From assembly GCF_000496755.2 (NCBI RefSeq), contig NZ_AYKS02000047.1, positions 62,001-126,000 on the forward strand: a DNA stretch of 64,000 nucleotides, given 5' to 3'. The notes beneath the pieces were generated by a model. The model ran no database searches, was not told the origin of the DNA, and saw only the letters and a list, made by a program, of their open reading frames with translations. This DNA comes from Serratia sp. DD3 (GTDB taxonomy: Bacteria > Pseudomonadota > Gammaproteobacteria > Enterobacterales > Enterobacteriaceae). Each line of letters starts with the position of its first letter. Positions within the stretch are counted from its first letter, which is position 1. The translations under genes were made by a program, and so were the position numbers. Shown here one piece after another: positions 35,374 through 42,824 of the stretch.

Positions 35374-36204
35374 TTTGCTCGGGGCATTATGAAACGCCAG
35401 CGAAACCGCCAGGGTTTGTGCTAAGCACAATGACGCCGCCTGAGAGCGAAAGGCATCCACCTTGGCTTCTTTAACCACAAAGCAAATGTCGCTTGATGAA
35501 GCTAATGGGCTAATTTGGCTATCAGTAATAATAATTTGTTTAATGGCTGAACCCACTAACGACTCGCTAATGGCGGTGGTCTCTTTCGCATAGGGTGAAA
35601 AGCTAATCACAATTAAAACATCATGATCTTCAATGGTGCTCATCTGCTCTTTAAACATGCCGCCAAGCCCATCAATCAGAAAGGCTCGCTTGCTTAAATG
35701 CCGTAATGCATACACCAGATAAGAAGCCACCGGGAAAGAGCGACCTAAACCCACCACGTAGATGTTTTTGGCATTGGCCAGCGTGTCGACCGCTTCGTCT
35801 AAATGCTCGACAGGCGTTTGAGCCGCCAACTGATGCATGGCATTGCTATTGGCTCGTGCAAACTCTTGCAGAATATCCGCCGGGCGTTCAGGAGGCGCGG
35901 TATCCCCAGACATTTCTTTCAGCAGACGAACGCGGTCGGTGTAACTGGAGGTCTCTTCTAGCAGGTTACTACGAAATAGTTGTTTCATTTCGTTGAACCC
36001 GCTATAGCCAAAAGCATTGGCAAAACGGATCAGTGTAGAAGGGGGAACACTGGCCTGTTCGGCAATCGCTGACACTGTTTCAAAAGCAACACTGTTTTTA
36101 TTATCTAATACATAGGCTGCAACTTGTTGTAATCTTTTGCTTAACTCATCATAGCGATTGCGAATTTGGTCTTCCAATTCACTTAAGGTTGTTGCTGTTA
36201 ACAT
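35368..36204 (-). CDS. iolR: RpiR/MurR-family regulator of the inositol genes
   Basis: A 278-residue regulator. An N-terminal RpiR helix-turn-helix covers residues 1-77 (SAIAEQASVPPSTLIRFANAFG) and a SIS sugar-phosphate-binding domain covers about residues 110-260 (NIYVVGLGRSFPVASYL, then VLIVISFSPYAKETTAISE). In Salmonella and other inositol users an RpiR-type IolR represses the iol genes until an intermediate accumulates; the place in the cluster argues for that role here. Its own upstream region also has GAAATGAAAC and TTATTTTC motifs. The stop codon lies within the end of a palindromic element. Confidence 0.82.
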   Translation of the reverse strand: MLTATTLSELEDQIRNRYDELSKRLQQVAAYVLDNKNSVAFETVSAIAEQASVPPSTLIRFANAFGYSGFNEMKQLFRSNLLEETSSYTDRVRLLKEMSGDTAPPERPADILQEFARANSNAMHQLAAQTPVEHLDEAVDTLANAKNIYVVGLGRSFPVASYLVYALRHLSKRAFLIDGLGGMFKEQMSTIEDHDVLIVISFSPYAKETTAISESLVGSAIKQIIITDSQISPLASSSDICFVVKEAKVDAFRSQAASLCLAQTLAVSLAFHNAPSKA

Positions 36205-36372
36205 TCCAGTACTCCAACACTCCGTTAATTACCTTAGGGGTAAGTTTATGCGAAATGAAACTATAGTAAAAATTATTTTCTGTTTTTTATAAAAATAAAA
36301 CAAAAAATACAATTGGTTAGCAACGCCGTTTTAACGGTTGGGCTCAAGCCAGTTTATTCGCCGACATTGTCA

Positions 36373-37086
36373 TCATAATGAACGTAACACCAATGGCCCC
36401 AAAAGAGGTGGCTTATCTGCACAGATTTCCTCAACCAGAGCTAGAAACAGCTCACCGGTAGCCACCACATCGGCGAACGCATTGTGAGCAAGATACGGCG
36501 GTAATCCTTTTTGTTGGCGAACATGAGTCAGCCGTAAATCGGGATACATCACGCCGCGATATTTCATCAATGAGCGCTCCAGGCGCAGAGTATCTAAAAA
36601 GATCAGCGGTAACGGCAGGCTAGCGTCTAATTGCAATAAGTGACGCAAAAAATGCTTCTCAATTTCGGCCCCATGTGCGATCACCACTTTGCCACTTAAA
36701 CTGACCACTAAGCGTTCAATTAACTGATGGCGTGAAATTCCCCCGATCAGCGTTTCAGGCACAATGTGGTTAATCACCGCAGTTTTTGAATGGATGACTT
36801 GCTCTGACTGAACATAGTAGTGCTGAGCGCTAGCCAGGGACATCACCGGATAATGAATATCAACCATCCCCACGGAGAGAATCTCATCCTGTTTGGGGTC
36901 AAGCCCCGATGTTTCAAAGTCCAATACCACACACTTGAGCTCAGATAGCGGGCTGTTGGGGGCTGGGTAGCTTTTTTGGAATAGCTCAAGACAATGGGCG
37001 GGAATGGGGGATTTTGCCAGTGCATGACAGCGTAATTGATCACCGTTTTGCAGCGGATGTTGGCGACGAAACCAATTTACTTTCAC
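36373..37086 (-). CDS. DEDDh 3'-5' exonuclease (DNA polymerase III epsilon-like)
   Basis: A 237-residue exonuclease-fold protein. ExoI motif VVLDFETSG (D and E) lies at about residues 51-59. ExoII is near residue 130 (KVVIAHGAEIEKHFL), and ExoIII (HNAFADVVATGELFLAL) is near residue 202, which supplies the histidine and the last aspartate. It starts with GTG within the stop of the DUF294 gene (GTGA overlap), so the two are coupled; this pair is often found together next to transporter genes in Proteobacteria. The substrate is unknown; small RNA or DNA oligonucleotides or a cyclic nucleotide product are guesses. Confidence 0.85.
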   Translation of the reverse strand: MKVNWFRRQHPLQNGDQLRCHALAKSPIPAHCLELFQKSYPAPNSPLSELKCVVLDFETSGLDPKQDEILSVGMVDIHYPVMSLASAQHYYVQSEQVIHSKTAVINHIVPETLIGGISRHQLIERLVVSLSGKVVIAHGAEIEKHFLRHLLQLDASLPLPLIFLDTLRLERSLMKYRGVMYPDLRLTHVRQQKGLPPYLAHNAFADVVATGELFLALVEEICADKPPLLGPLVLRSL

Positions 37087-38942
37087 CGTAAGCGCCCCCC
37101 CGCCTGGTATCGTTGTTTTGCTGCCTCCTGATAACGTGCAATGATGCGAAACGCGTCCTTAAGGTGATTACGTTCAAACGCAGTAAACTCACCAGGTGCT
37201 ATCTGATTGTTCAAACTTTTTCCCCGTTTTACCTGTTCACCTTGGTGATGCAAACGCACTTGATTGATAAAATTCAATGCGGCTTGTAATTCTTGCTGGC
37301 TGGCATGGCTTATCACGCCATGCTCTGCAGCAAACTCCAGCCGTTTACTGGTTTCAGGCACCAAACTGCATGCGGTTAAGGCATAAATTCGGGCTAATTC
37401 GACCACCAAACTGACCGCTTGCTGTTTAATGTTCAATACTTGCCGATTATCGCCATCTTTGGTTAACACAAACTGGCGAAACATGCCCAGTGGCGGGCTG
37501 ACGCGCAAAGAGTTAGCCACCATAGTAGAGAGAAAACGCTGGTTGCCCCGTACACAGGAGGTCAAGGTTTGGTGAAGTTTATCCACCAACCCCTGCGCCC
37601 CGTAGAGAAAGCGTATATCCAGAAAAACACTGATATCGAGTAATGCTTGAGGCTCAGGCAGCACCACCCATTGCCTGAAGTTTCTTTGCCATTGGTCCAA
37701 AGAAACACACCAGCGGGCATTGCTCGCCATCATCTCCCCGGGGCAAAGTGCATAGCCACAAGTATCTAGCCCATGACAGACCCACTGCGCCAATTGTTGA
37801 AAGTAGGCTTGCTCTTCATCATTGGCTTCTCTGGCCAAAATAATGCCATTGTCTTGGTCAGAATTAAGGTGCATTTCCTGACGAGCTTGCGAGCCGGCAA
37901 CAAACCAGGCGTAGTTCATTGGCGCCGGGCCTAACTCTCGCTCAGCGAGTTGCAATAGCCGCTTGTTAAATGCGTCAGCAATCAGCGTCATCATGTGTTG
38001 AATAATCGCCGGAGAGGCATTGACCGAAAGCAAGGCATCAAATACCGCTTGTCGTTGCGGAACCATGCTCACCAATTCGGTCAAAGACTCCTGCCGATAA
38101 ATACGGCTAATCAGAAATACCGCGTGAACCTGGCTTTTTTCCGTCAGGCTGGTGGCGGTTAATACGCCAGCGATCTGCCCCCCCTCCATCACCGGCAGGC
38201 TGCGCACATTGTGCAGCATCATCATTTCCATTGCGGTAAGCAACAAGGCATCTGACTGAATGGTTTGCGGGTGCTGGGTCATGATTTGGCTTACCGGAGC
38301 ATGCAATGCTAACCCTTTGGCAATCACACGTTTGGTCATATCGCGGTCAGTCACCACGCCCAGCAATTTATCTCCATCCATCACCATCGCACTGGAACGA
38401 TGCTTATCGACCATAATCTGGGCGGCTTCTTGCACTGAAGTGTGAGGATGCACCTTGGCGACACTACGGTTCATCACCTCTTTGACCTTTTTCAGATATA
38501 ACATCTCCTCCCCGGCCCATTTCACGCTCGAATGCGCCAAACGGACGGATTCTTTGGAAGAGAAGTGATGCCTGACTGCCGGGTTATCCTGCATCAATTT
38601 CAGCAGGACTTGCTTGGGGATGCGGTACAACAAGGCATTTTCTAACGCGACTAATGAGTAATCACATTCACCTGAGCGATATAACTGGCTGAAGCCAAAC
38701 AGATCCCCATCGGCTAAGCGGGCGCGTAGTGTCCCATCAGTATGATATTGCTCTACTGCCCCGGTGCGTACAATATACAAACCCTGCCCGACGATTTGCT
38801 CATCCGCCAGGCGCTTGCCTTGTTTTAAATAGAGAATATCAATCGCCGCCGCCAGGGCATTTTGTTCCTGTTTCTCTAAGCGATCAAAGGGATCGATCGA
38901 GGAGAGGTAGCCGACAATGTTGGGTAACAGCGTGCTTTCCAT
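37083..38942 (-). CDS. cNMP-binding / CBS-pair / DUF294 nucleotidyltransferase-like protein
   Basis: A 619-residue cytoplasmic sensor-type protein. It has a cyclic-nucleotide-binding domain (residues about 15-130), a CBS pair (about 150-270; VMDGDKLLGVVTDRDMTKR and VMEGGQIAGVLTATSL), a DUF294 nucleotidyltransferase-like domain (about 300-440; FVAGSQARQEMHLNSDQDNGI with the G-S...D-x-D pattern) and the DUF294 C-terminal helical domain. Related proteins resemble the GlnD uridylyltransferase core. It is coupled to the exonuclease downstream and follows the symporter by 140 bases, suggesting control of uptake. An 8-base tandem repeat lies 23-52 bases before the ATG; AAGAG serves as ribosome binding site. 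Confidence 0.85.
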   Translation of the reverse strand: MESTLLPNIVGYLSSIDPFDRLEKQEQNALAAAIDILYLKQGKRLADEQIVGQGLYIVRTGAVEQYHTDGTLRARLADGDLFGFSQLYRSGECDYSLVALENALLYRIPKQVLLKLMQDNPAVRHHFSSKESVRLAHSSVKWAGEEMLYLKKVKEVMNRSVAKVHPHTSVQEAAQIMVDKHRSSAMVMDGDKLLGVVTDRDMTKRVIAKGLALHAPVSQIMTQHPQTIQSDALLLTAMEMMMLHNVRSLPVMEGGQIAGVLTATSLTEKSQVHAVFLISRIYRQESLTELVSMVPQRQAVFDALLSVNASPAIIQHMMTLIADAFNKRLLQLAERELGPAPMNYAWFVAGSQARQEMHLNSDQDNGIILAREANDEEQAYFQQLAQWVCHGLDTCGYALCPGEMMASNARWCVSLDQWQRNFRQWVVLPEPQALLDISVFLDIRFLYGAQGLVDKLHQTLTSCVRGNQRFLSTMVANSLRVSPPLGMFRQFVLTKDGDNRQVLNIKQQAVSLVVELARIYALTACSLVPETSKRLEFAAEHGVISHASQQELQAALNFINQVRLHHQGEQVKRGKSLNNQIAPGEFTAFERNHLKDAFRIIARYQEAAKQRYQAGGRLR

Positions 38943-38964
38943 TAAAAATACTCTTTATTCTTCG

Positions 38965-38994
38965 GGTTGCTTGGTTGCTTGGTTGCTTGGTTGC
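38965..38994. repeat. GGTTGCTT tandem octamer upstream of the DUF294 gene
   Basis: Three full copies plus six bases of GGTTGCTT in direct tandem. It is placed between the probable promoter and ribosome binding site of the gene starting at 38942. Confidence 0.9.
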
Positions 38995-39082
38995 GTCTAT
39001 CAATAAAAATCGCTCAACTTTTTTAAAAATTGAGCGGAATAGCGGGTTTGACTGCCATGTTAAACGAGGCGAAAACGCATCA

Positions 39083-40789
39083 TTATTCAGCTTCTTTCTG
39101 CATTTTGATCATCTTGGCTCGCGGGCTGCGCATCAACTCGCGGAAAATGGTCCAGAACACGAAGCCAAGAGAAACGGCCGCCAATAGGTAGTAGCCAACC
39201 ATGATCCAGCTAGGAACATTATGAGCCAGGAAGACATACATAGACACCGAAGACAGGACAATCAGTACGGCGACAGCGGGTGTCATTGACCAAGGCGTAA
39301 TATCAACTTGTTCGGTATAAACATCTTCATGGGCTTTTTGTGGATAGAAATGACCTACAGTCAGCATAAAGGCGACGTTTGCCACAAACAGCAAGCCCAC
39401 TAAATGGAAGAAGTGGATATCGATTTTAAAGACAAAGTTAAACAGGATGTAAGCTGAAACGCCGAATAGCAGCCCCAATTTTGCCGCAATGGCTGGAACG
39501 TGCTTGGTTAATAGCCCAACGAGAACAACACTGAGAATCGGCGCATTAAACAGCCCTTGCAGTTGCTGAATCAAATAGAACAGCCCATCCGGTGCATTGG
39601 CCACTAAAGGGGCGACAATCATTGAAATAAGCGCCAAACTTAATCCCAGCCATTTGCCCAAGCTCACGGTTTGCGCCTCCGTAGCATTAGGTTTGAGCGT
39701 TTTTTGGAAAATATTGACGGTAAACAGGGTAACCGAAGAGTTTAAACCACCGCTAAAGGTAGAGAACACCGCGCCAACGACCACCGCAGCGAAAAAGCCC
39801 ACCAGCATTTCCGGTAACACTAATTGAACCAAGCTGGGGTAGGCATGGTCAGGGTTATCCATCTGCCCATTAAAGACATGGAAGGCAATAATGCCGGGTA
39901 AAATGATAATACTGGGGATCATCAGTTTAAAAAAGGCACAAAGCAGGACCCCTTTTTGTCCTTCAGCCAGGTTTTTAGCCCCCAGTGCTTTTTGCACAAT
40001 CGACTGATTGGTACACCAAAAAAACATATTGGAGACAATCAACCCAGTGAACAAGGTCGAAAATGGCACCATAGAATCTTCAGCGCCTATTGAGTTGAAT
40101 TTTTCCGGATGAGCTTGATAAACTTCCACTAATCCCCCCCAGATGTCGCCATTACCGACATAAGCCAGGGCAAAGCAGGTCACCATCAACCCGCCAGTAA
40201 TTAACCCCACACCATTAATGGTATCAGCAACGGCAATGGCTTTTATCCCGCCAAATACGGCATAAATCGCGCCGATCCCACCGACACCCCAGACCATCAG
40301 CCACAATGCAGTCTCTTTTTCTACATGAAACACATTGGAAACCTGGAACAGGCTTTCCAGAGCAATCGCGCCGGTATAAAGCACAATAGGCAAGAGTGAG
40401 ATGACATACATGGCTAAAAAGAGAATCGAGGTGATGGTCAGCGTCTGTTTATCAAAGCGCTTTTCCAGATAGCCAGGAATGGTAGAAATACCCAATTTCA
40501 AATAGCGAGGTAAGAAAAAGATAGCAAAGAGCACAATGGTCATCGCCGCCATCACTTCCCATGCCATCACAATGAAACCGGTGCGAAATGATAAGCCATT
40601 AAGCCCAACAAGGTGTTCAGTGGAGAGATTCATCAGCAGCATGGAGCCGCCAATATAGACGCCAGTTAATGACCGACCACCTAGAAAATAACCTTCTGTT
40701 GAATCAGTGAGATGAGAATTGCGGGTTTTATAATAAGCGAATCCGGCAACAAATAACGTAAAGCCGATAAATGAGATAAAAGCGAGCAT
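39083..40789 (-). CDS. SSS-family sodium/solute symporter, probable inositol importer
   Basis: A 568-residue inner-membrane protein of the SLC5/SSS family (YidK/SglT-like), which couples Na+ entry to sugar or polyol uptake. It has about 14 hydrophobic helices. Family motifs include GYFLGGRSLTG near residue 32, MNLSTEHLVGLNG near residue 55, and the FFLPRYLKLGISTIPGYLEKRFD segment. The ATG at 40787-40789 (MLAFISFIGFTL) is preferred because GGAGA lies 5 bases before it and it aligns with YidK; an ATG 45 bases upstream has no ribosome binding site. It follows iolG by about 95 bases, so inositol is the likely substrate, by inference. Confidence 0.88.
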   Translation of the reverse strand: MLAFISFIGFTLFVAGFAYYKTRNSHLTDSTEGYFLGGRSLTGVYIGGSMLLMNLSTEHLVGLNGLSFRTGFIVMAWEVMAAMTIVLFAIFFLPRYLKLGISTIPGYLEKRFDKQTLTITSILFLAMYVISLLPIVLYTGAIALESLFQVSNVFHVEKETALWLMVWGVGGIGAIYAVFGGIKAIAVADTINGVGLITGGLMVTCFALAYVGNGDIWGGLVEVYQAHPEKFNSIGAEDSMVPFSTLFTGLIVSNMFFWCTNQSIVQKALGAKNLAEGQKGVLLCAFFKLMIPSIIILPGIIAFHVFNGQMDNPDHAYPSLVQLVLPEMLVGFFAAVVVGAVFSTFSGGLNSSVTLFTVNIFQKTLKPNATEAQTVSLGKWLGLSLALISMIVAPLVANAPDGLFYLIQQLQGLFNAPILSVVLVGLLTKHVPAIAAKLGLLFGVSAYILFNFVFKIDIHFFHLVGLLFVANVAFMLTVGHFYPQKAHEDVYTEQVDITPWSMTPAVAVLIVLSSVSMYVFLAHNVPSWIMVGYYLLAAVSLGFVFWTIFRELMRSPRAKMIKMQKEAE

Positions 40790-40813
40790 GGCTTCTCCAA
40801 AAGCTTGAATTAT

Positions 40814-40841
40814 GCTCAGCACGGTTTCATTCATGCTGAGC
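40814..40841 (-). other. Stem-loop between iolG and the symporter gene
   Basis: GCTCAGCA and TGCTGAGC form an 8-bp stem around 12 bases in the untranslated gap. There is no T-run, so it may be a processing or attenuation site rather than a terminator. Confidence 0.5.
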
Positions 40842-40884
40842 GATAATGAGCAGGATCTCTATTTCTGAGTGAATTAATGAGGGC

Positions 40885-41871
40885 TTATAGTTTGATTTCA
40901 CAGCCTGAATTGAGAGACGCTAATGCCTTATCAGCAAGGAGTAATGCTTGCTCGCCATCGTAACCACTGCATTCGGGTTGAGCGCGGCCAGAGAGGATAT
41001 CGACAAAATGTTGCCACTCTGCACGATAGGCCTTTTCATAGCGCTGTAAGAAGAAATGCTCAGGTTTAGCCGCTACACAGCCTTGGTTACCCCAAACTTC
41101 TACGGCATCTTCATGGATGTTGTTTGCGCGCAGTAAGCCTTTTTCACCATGCAATTCAATTCGTTGATCATAGCCATAACCAGAGCGACGGCTATTGGAG
41201 ATGGTGGCCATCGCCCCGGAAGGGAATTTCATCACGATAAATGCGGTGTCAATATCCCCCGCTTGACCAATCTCTGGGTCGACTAAATTGCTGCCTTGAG
41301 CATAAATAGAGACCGGCTCTTCCCCCATGATAAAGCGAGCCATATCAAAATCATGGATAGTCATATCGCGGAACATACCACCGGATACTTTGACGTATTG
41401 TGCAGGCGGTGGGGAGGGATCACGTGAAGTAATCAACAGGGATTCTGCTTTACCAATCACACCAGCACTGAGCTGTTCACGAATTTTGCGAAACTGTGGG
41501 TCATAACGGCGGTTAAACCCGACAAATAGCGGCACCTGGTGTTCTTTGACTATCGCTAAACAGGCGCGTACGCGTTCAATATCCAGGTGAACCGGTTTTT
41601 CACAGAAAATGGCTTTCCCTGCTCGCGCAGAAAGTTCAATCAATTCAGCATGAGTATCGGTAGCCGAGGCGATTAACACCCCCTGCACCTTGGGGTCGGC
41701 TAAGGCTTCTTCGATGGTTTGAATCTTAGCGCCATATTTATCGGCCAGTTTTTGCGCCCCATCACCATAAGGATCAATAACAGAATAAAGGGAGGTTTCT
41801 TTATGTTCAGCGATATTGACTGCATGAACTTGTCCAATTCGACCCGCACCAAACAAAGCAATGTTATACAT
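40885..41871 (-). CDS. iolG: myo-Inositol 2-dehydrogenase IolG
   Basis: A 328-residue GFO/IDH/MocA-type oxidoreductase that oxidises myo-inositol to scyllo-inosose with NAD+, the first step of the pathway. The Rossmann motif GAGRIG lies at residues 7-12 and the EKP motif near residue 96. The catalytic segment DMTIHDFDMARF, with its H and D, lies near residue 170. The start MYNIALFG is chosen because AGGAGAG lies before it; an ATG 42 bases upstream gives a non-family N-terminus. It is first in a minus-strand run with the symporter, and candidate operators lie about 140-180 bases upstream. Confidence 0.94.
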   Translation of the reverse strand: MYNIALFGAGRIGQVHAVNIAEHKETSLYSVIDPYGDGAQKLADKYGAKIQTIEEALADPKVQGVLIASATDTHAELIELSARAGKAIFCEKPVHLDIERVRACLAIVKEHQVPLFVGFNRRYDPQFRKIREQLSAGVIGKAESLLITSRDPSPPPAQYVKVSGGMFRDMTIHDFDMARFIMGEEPVSIYAQGSNLVDPEIGQAGDIDTAFIVMKFPSGAMATISNSRRSGYGYDQRIELHGEKGLLRANNIHEDAVEVWGNQGCVAAKPEHFFLQRYEKAYRAEWQHFVDILSGRAQPECSGYDGEQALLLADKALASLNSGCEIKL

Positions 41872-42012
41872 CGGGAACTCTCCTCTAAATGGGAATATTT
41901 GTGATGTTTTCATGGGTTTTTGACATCATGACGAAGGGACATTTTCCGCGTTCATCAGTGCCTTGCGCTGAAAACATGAGCTATGGTCAATTTCAACCAC
42001 ACCCTAGCAGTG

Positions 42013-42050
42013 GAAATTTTATTTCACAATATTTTTATATGAAACTTTCA
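42013..42050. promoter_or_regulatory. Candidate iol operators upstream of iolG
   Basis: GAAAT-TTT-ATTTC (42013-42025) and TGAAA-C-TTTCA (42040-42050), two short palindromes with the same half-sites as those before iolD, iolB and iolC. Confidence 0.5.
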
Positions 42051-42824
42051 TTTTAAAATTGAAAAATGAGATTTTTGTAACAGATCTGCTTGAAAGGTGC
42101 GGGGCTAGCTTTGGGTTGTTTGTTTAGGGTAGGGCAGGGCGGGGCAATGGGTACCTTCGTTGTTGCGGCTCTCAATCAGCCTACCCAGGTTGTTTGAAAA
42201 CAGATTGTTTGAAAACAGATTGTTAGAAAACAGATTGTTAGAAAACAGGTTGTTCGAAAAGTCATCTTGCAGTCATGATGCTTGCTCGTTTTGAGTATGA
42301 TCGTCTAGGAATAGTCCTAAAGTCAGCTGTGGCCGTTGGTTTTTTAACCATAAATTGGTATAACTATCTGCGTACAATTCTTCGATAGATTTATTTATTG
42401 AGAATATTTACCAGTCGTACTTGCAGTCGCAGGAGCGTCAACAGTATTCGCTCGTTCGAATGACTCAAACTTACTGAAAGAAATCAGTAGTGATAAGTTA
42501 TTAAGGTGAGTTTTTCGTACTATCTAAGTGTTGATTAAATCATTTCTTGAGATTTATCATTCACTCTATGCCAGATTTACTGCCATACCAAGTACCTTGG
42601 TAATTAAATAATTAATGTGTTTACACGTACCAAACGTCAAATCGTAGTATGTTGGTAGGTTTACTCTTATAGCCTGATTATGGTCTATATACTTCTGGGT
42701 ATTTGTCAGCCTGACTACGTCTTTTTTATTGAATGTTATTGGTGTGTATGTTTTTTTAACCAGGGTGGTTAATTTTTATTTTTTTAACTTAAAATTAACC
42801 TAAGTAACAGTAGAAGAGGCTTTA
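42051..42824. other. Long non-coding leader region of the autotransporter
   Basis: About 770 bases with no gene. It holds a GGGGC-rich patch near 42130, a five-copy 15-base tandem repeat (42187-42261) and then AT-rich sequence leading to the autotransporter start, with AGAGG before the ATG. It probably contains the promoter and regulatory sites of the autotransporter. Confidence 0.5.
42187..42261. repeat. Five tandem copies of a 15-base repeat
   Basis: Unit AG(A/G)TTGTT(T/A/C)GAAAAC, five adjacent copies of exactly 15 bases with one to three differences. It lies 564 bases before the autotransporter start and does not lie in a gene. Confidence 0.95.

Noticed and set aside
42187..42261. Possible CRISPR array
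   Set aside because: The 15-base units are directly adjacent, without spacers, and no cas gene is in the window.
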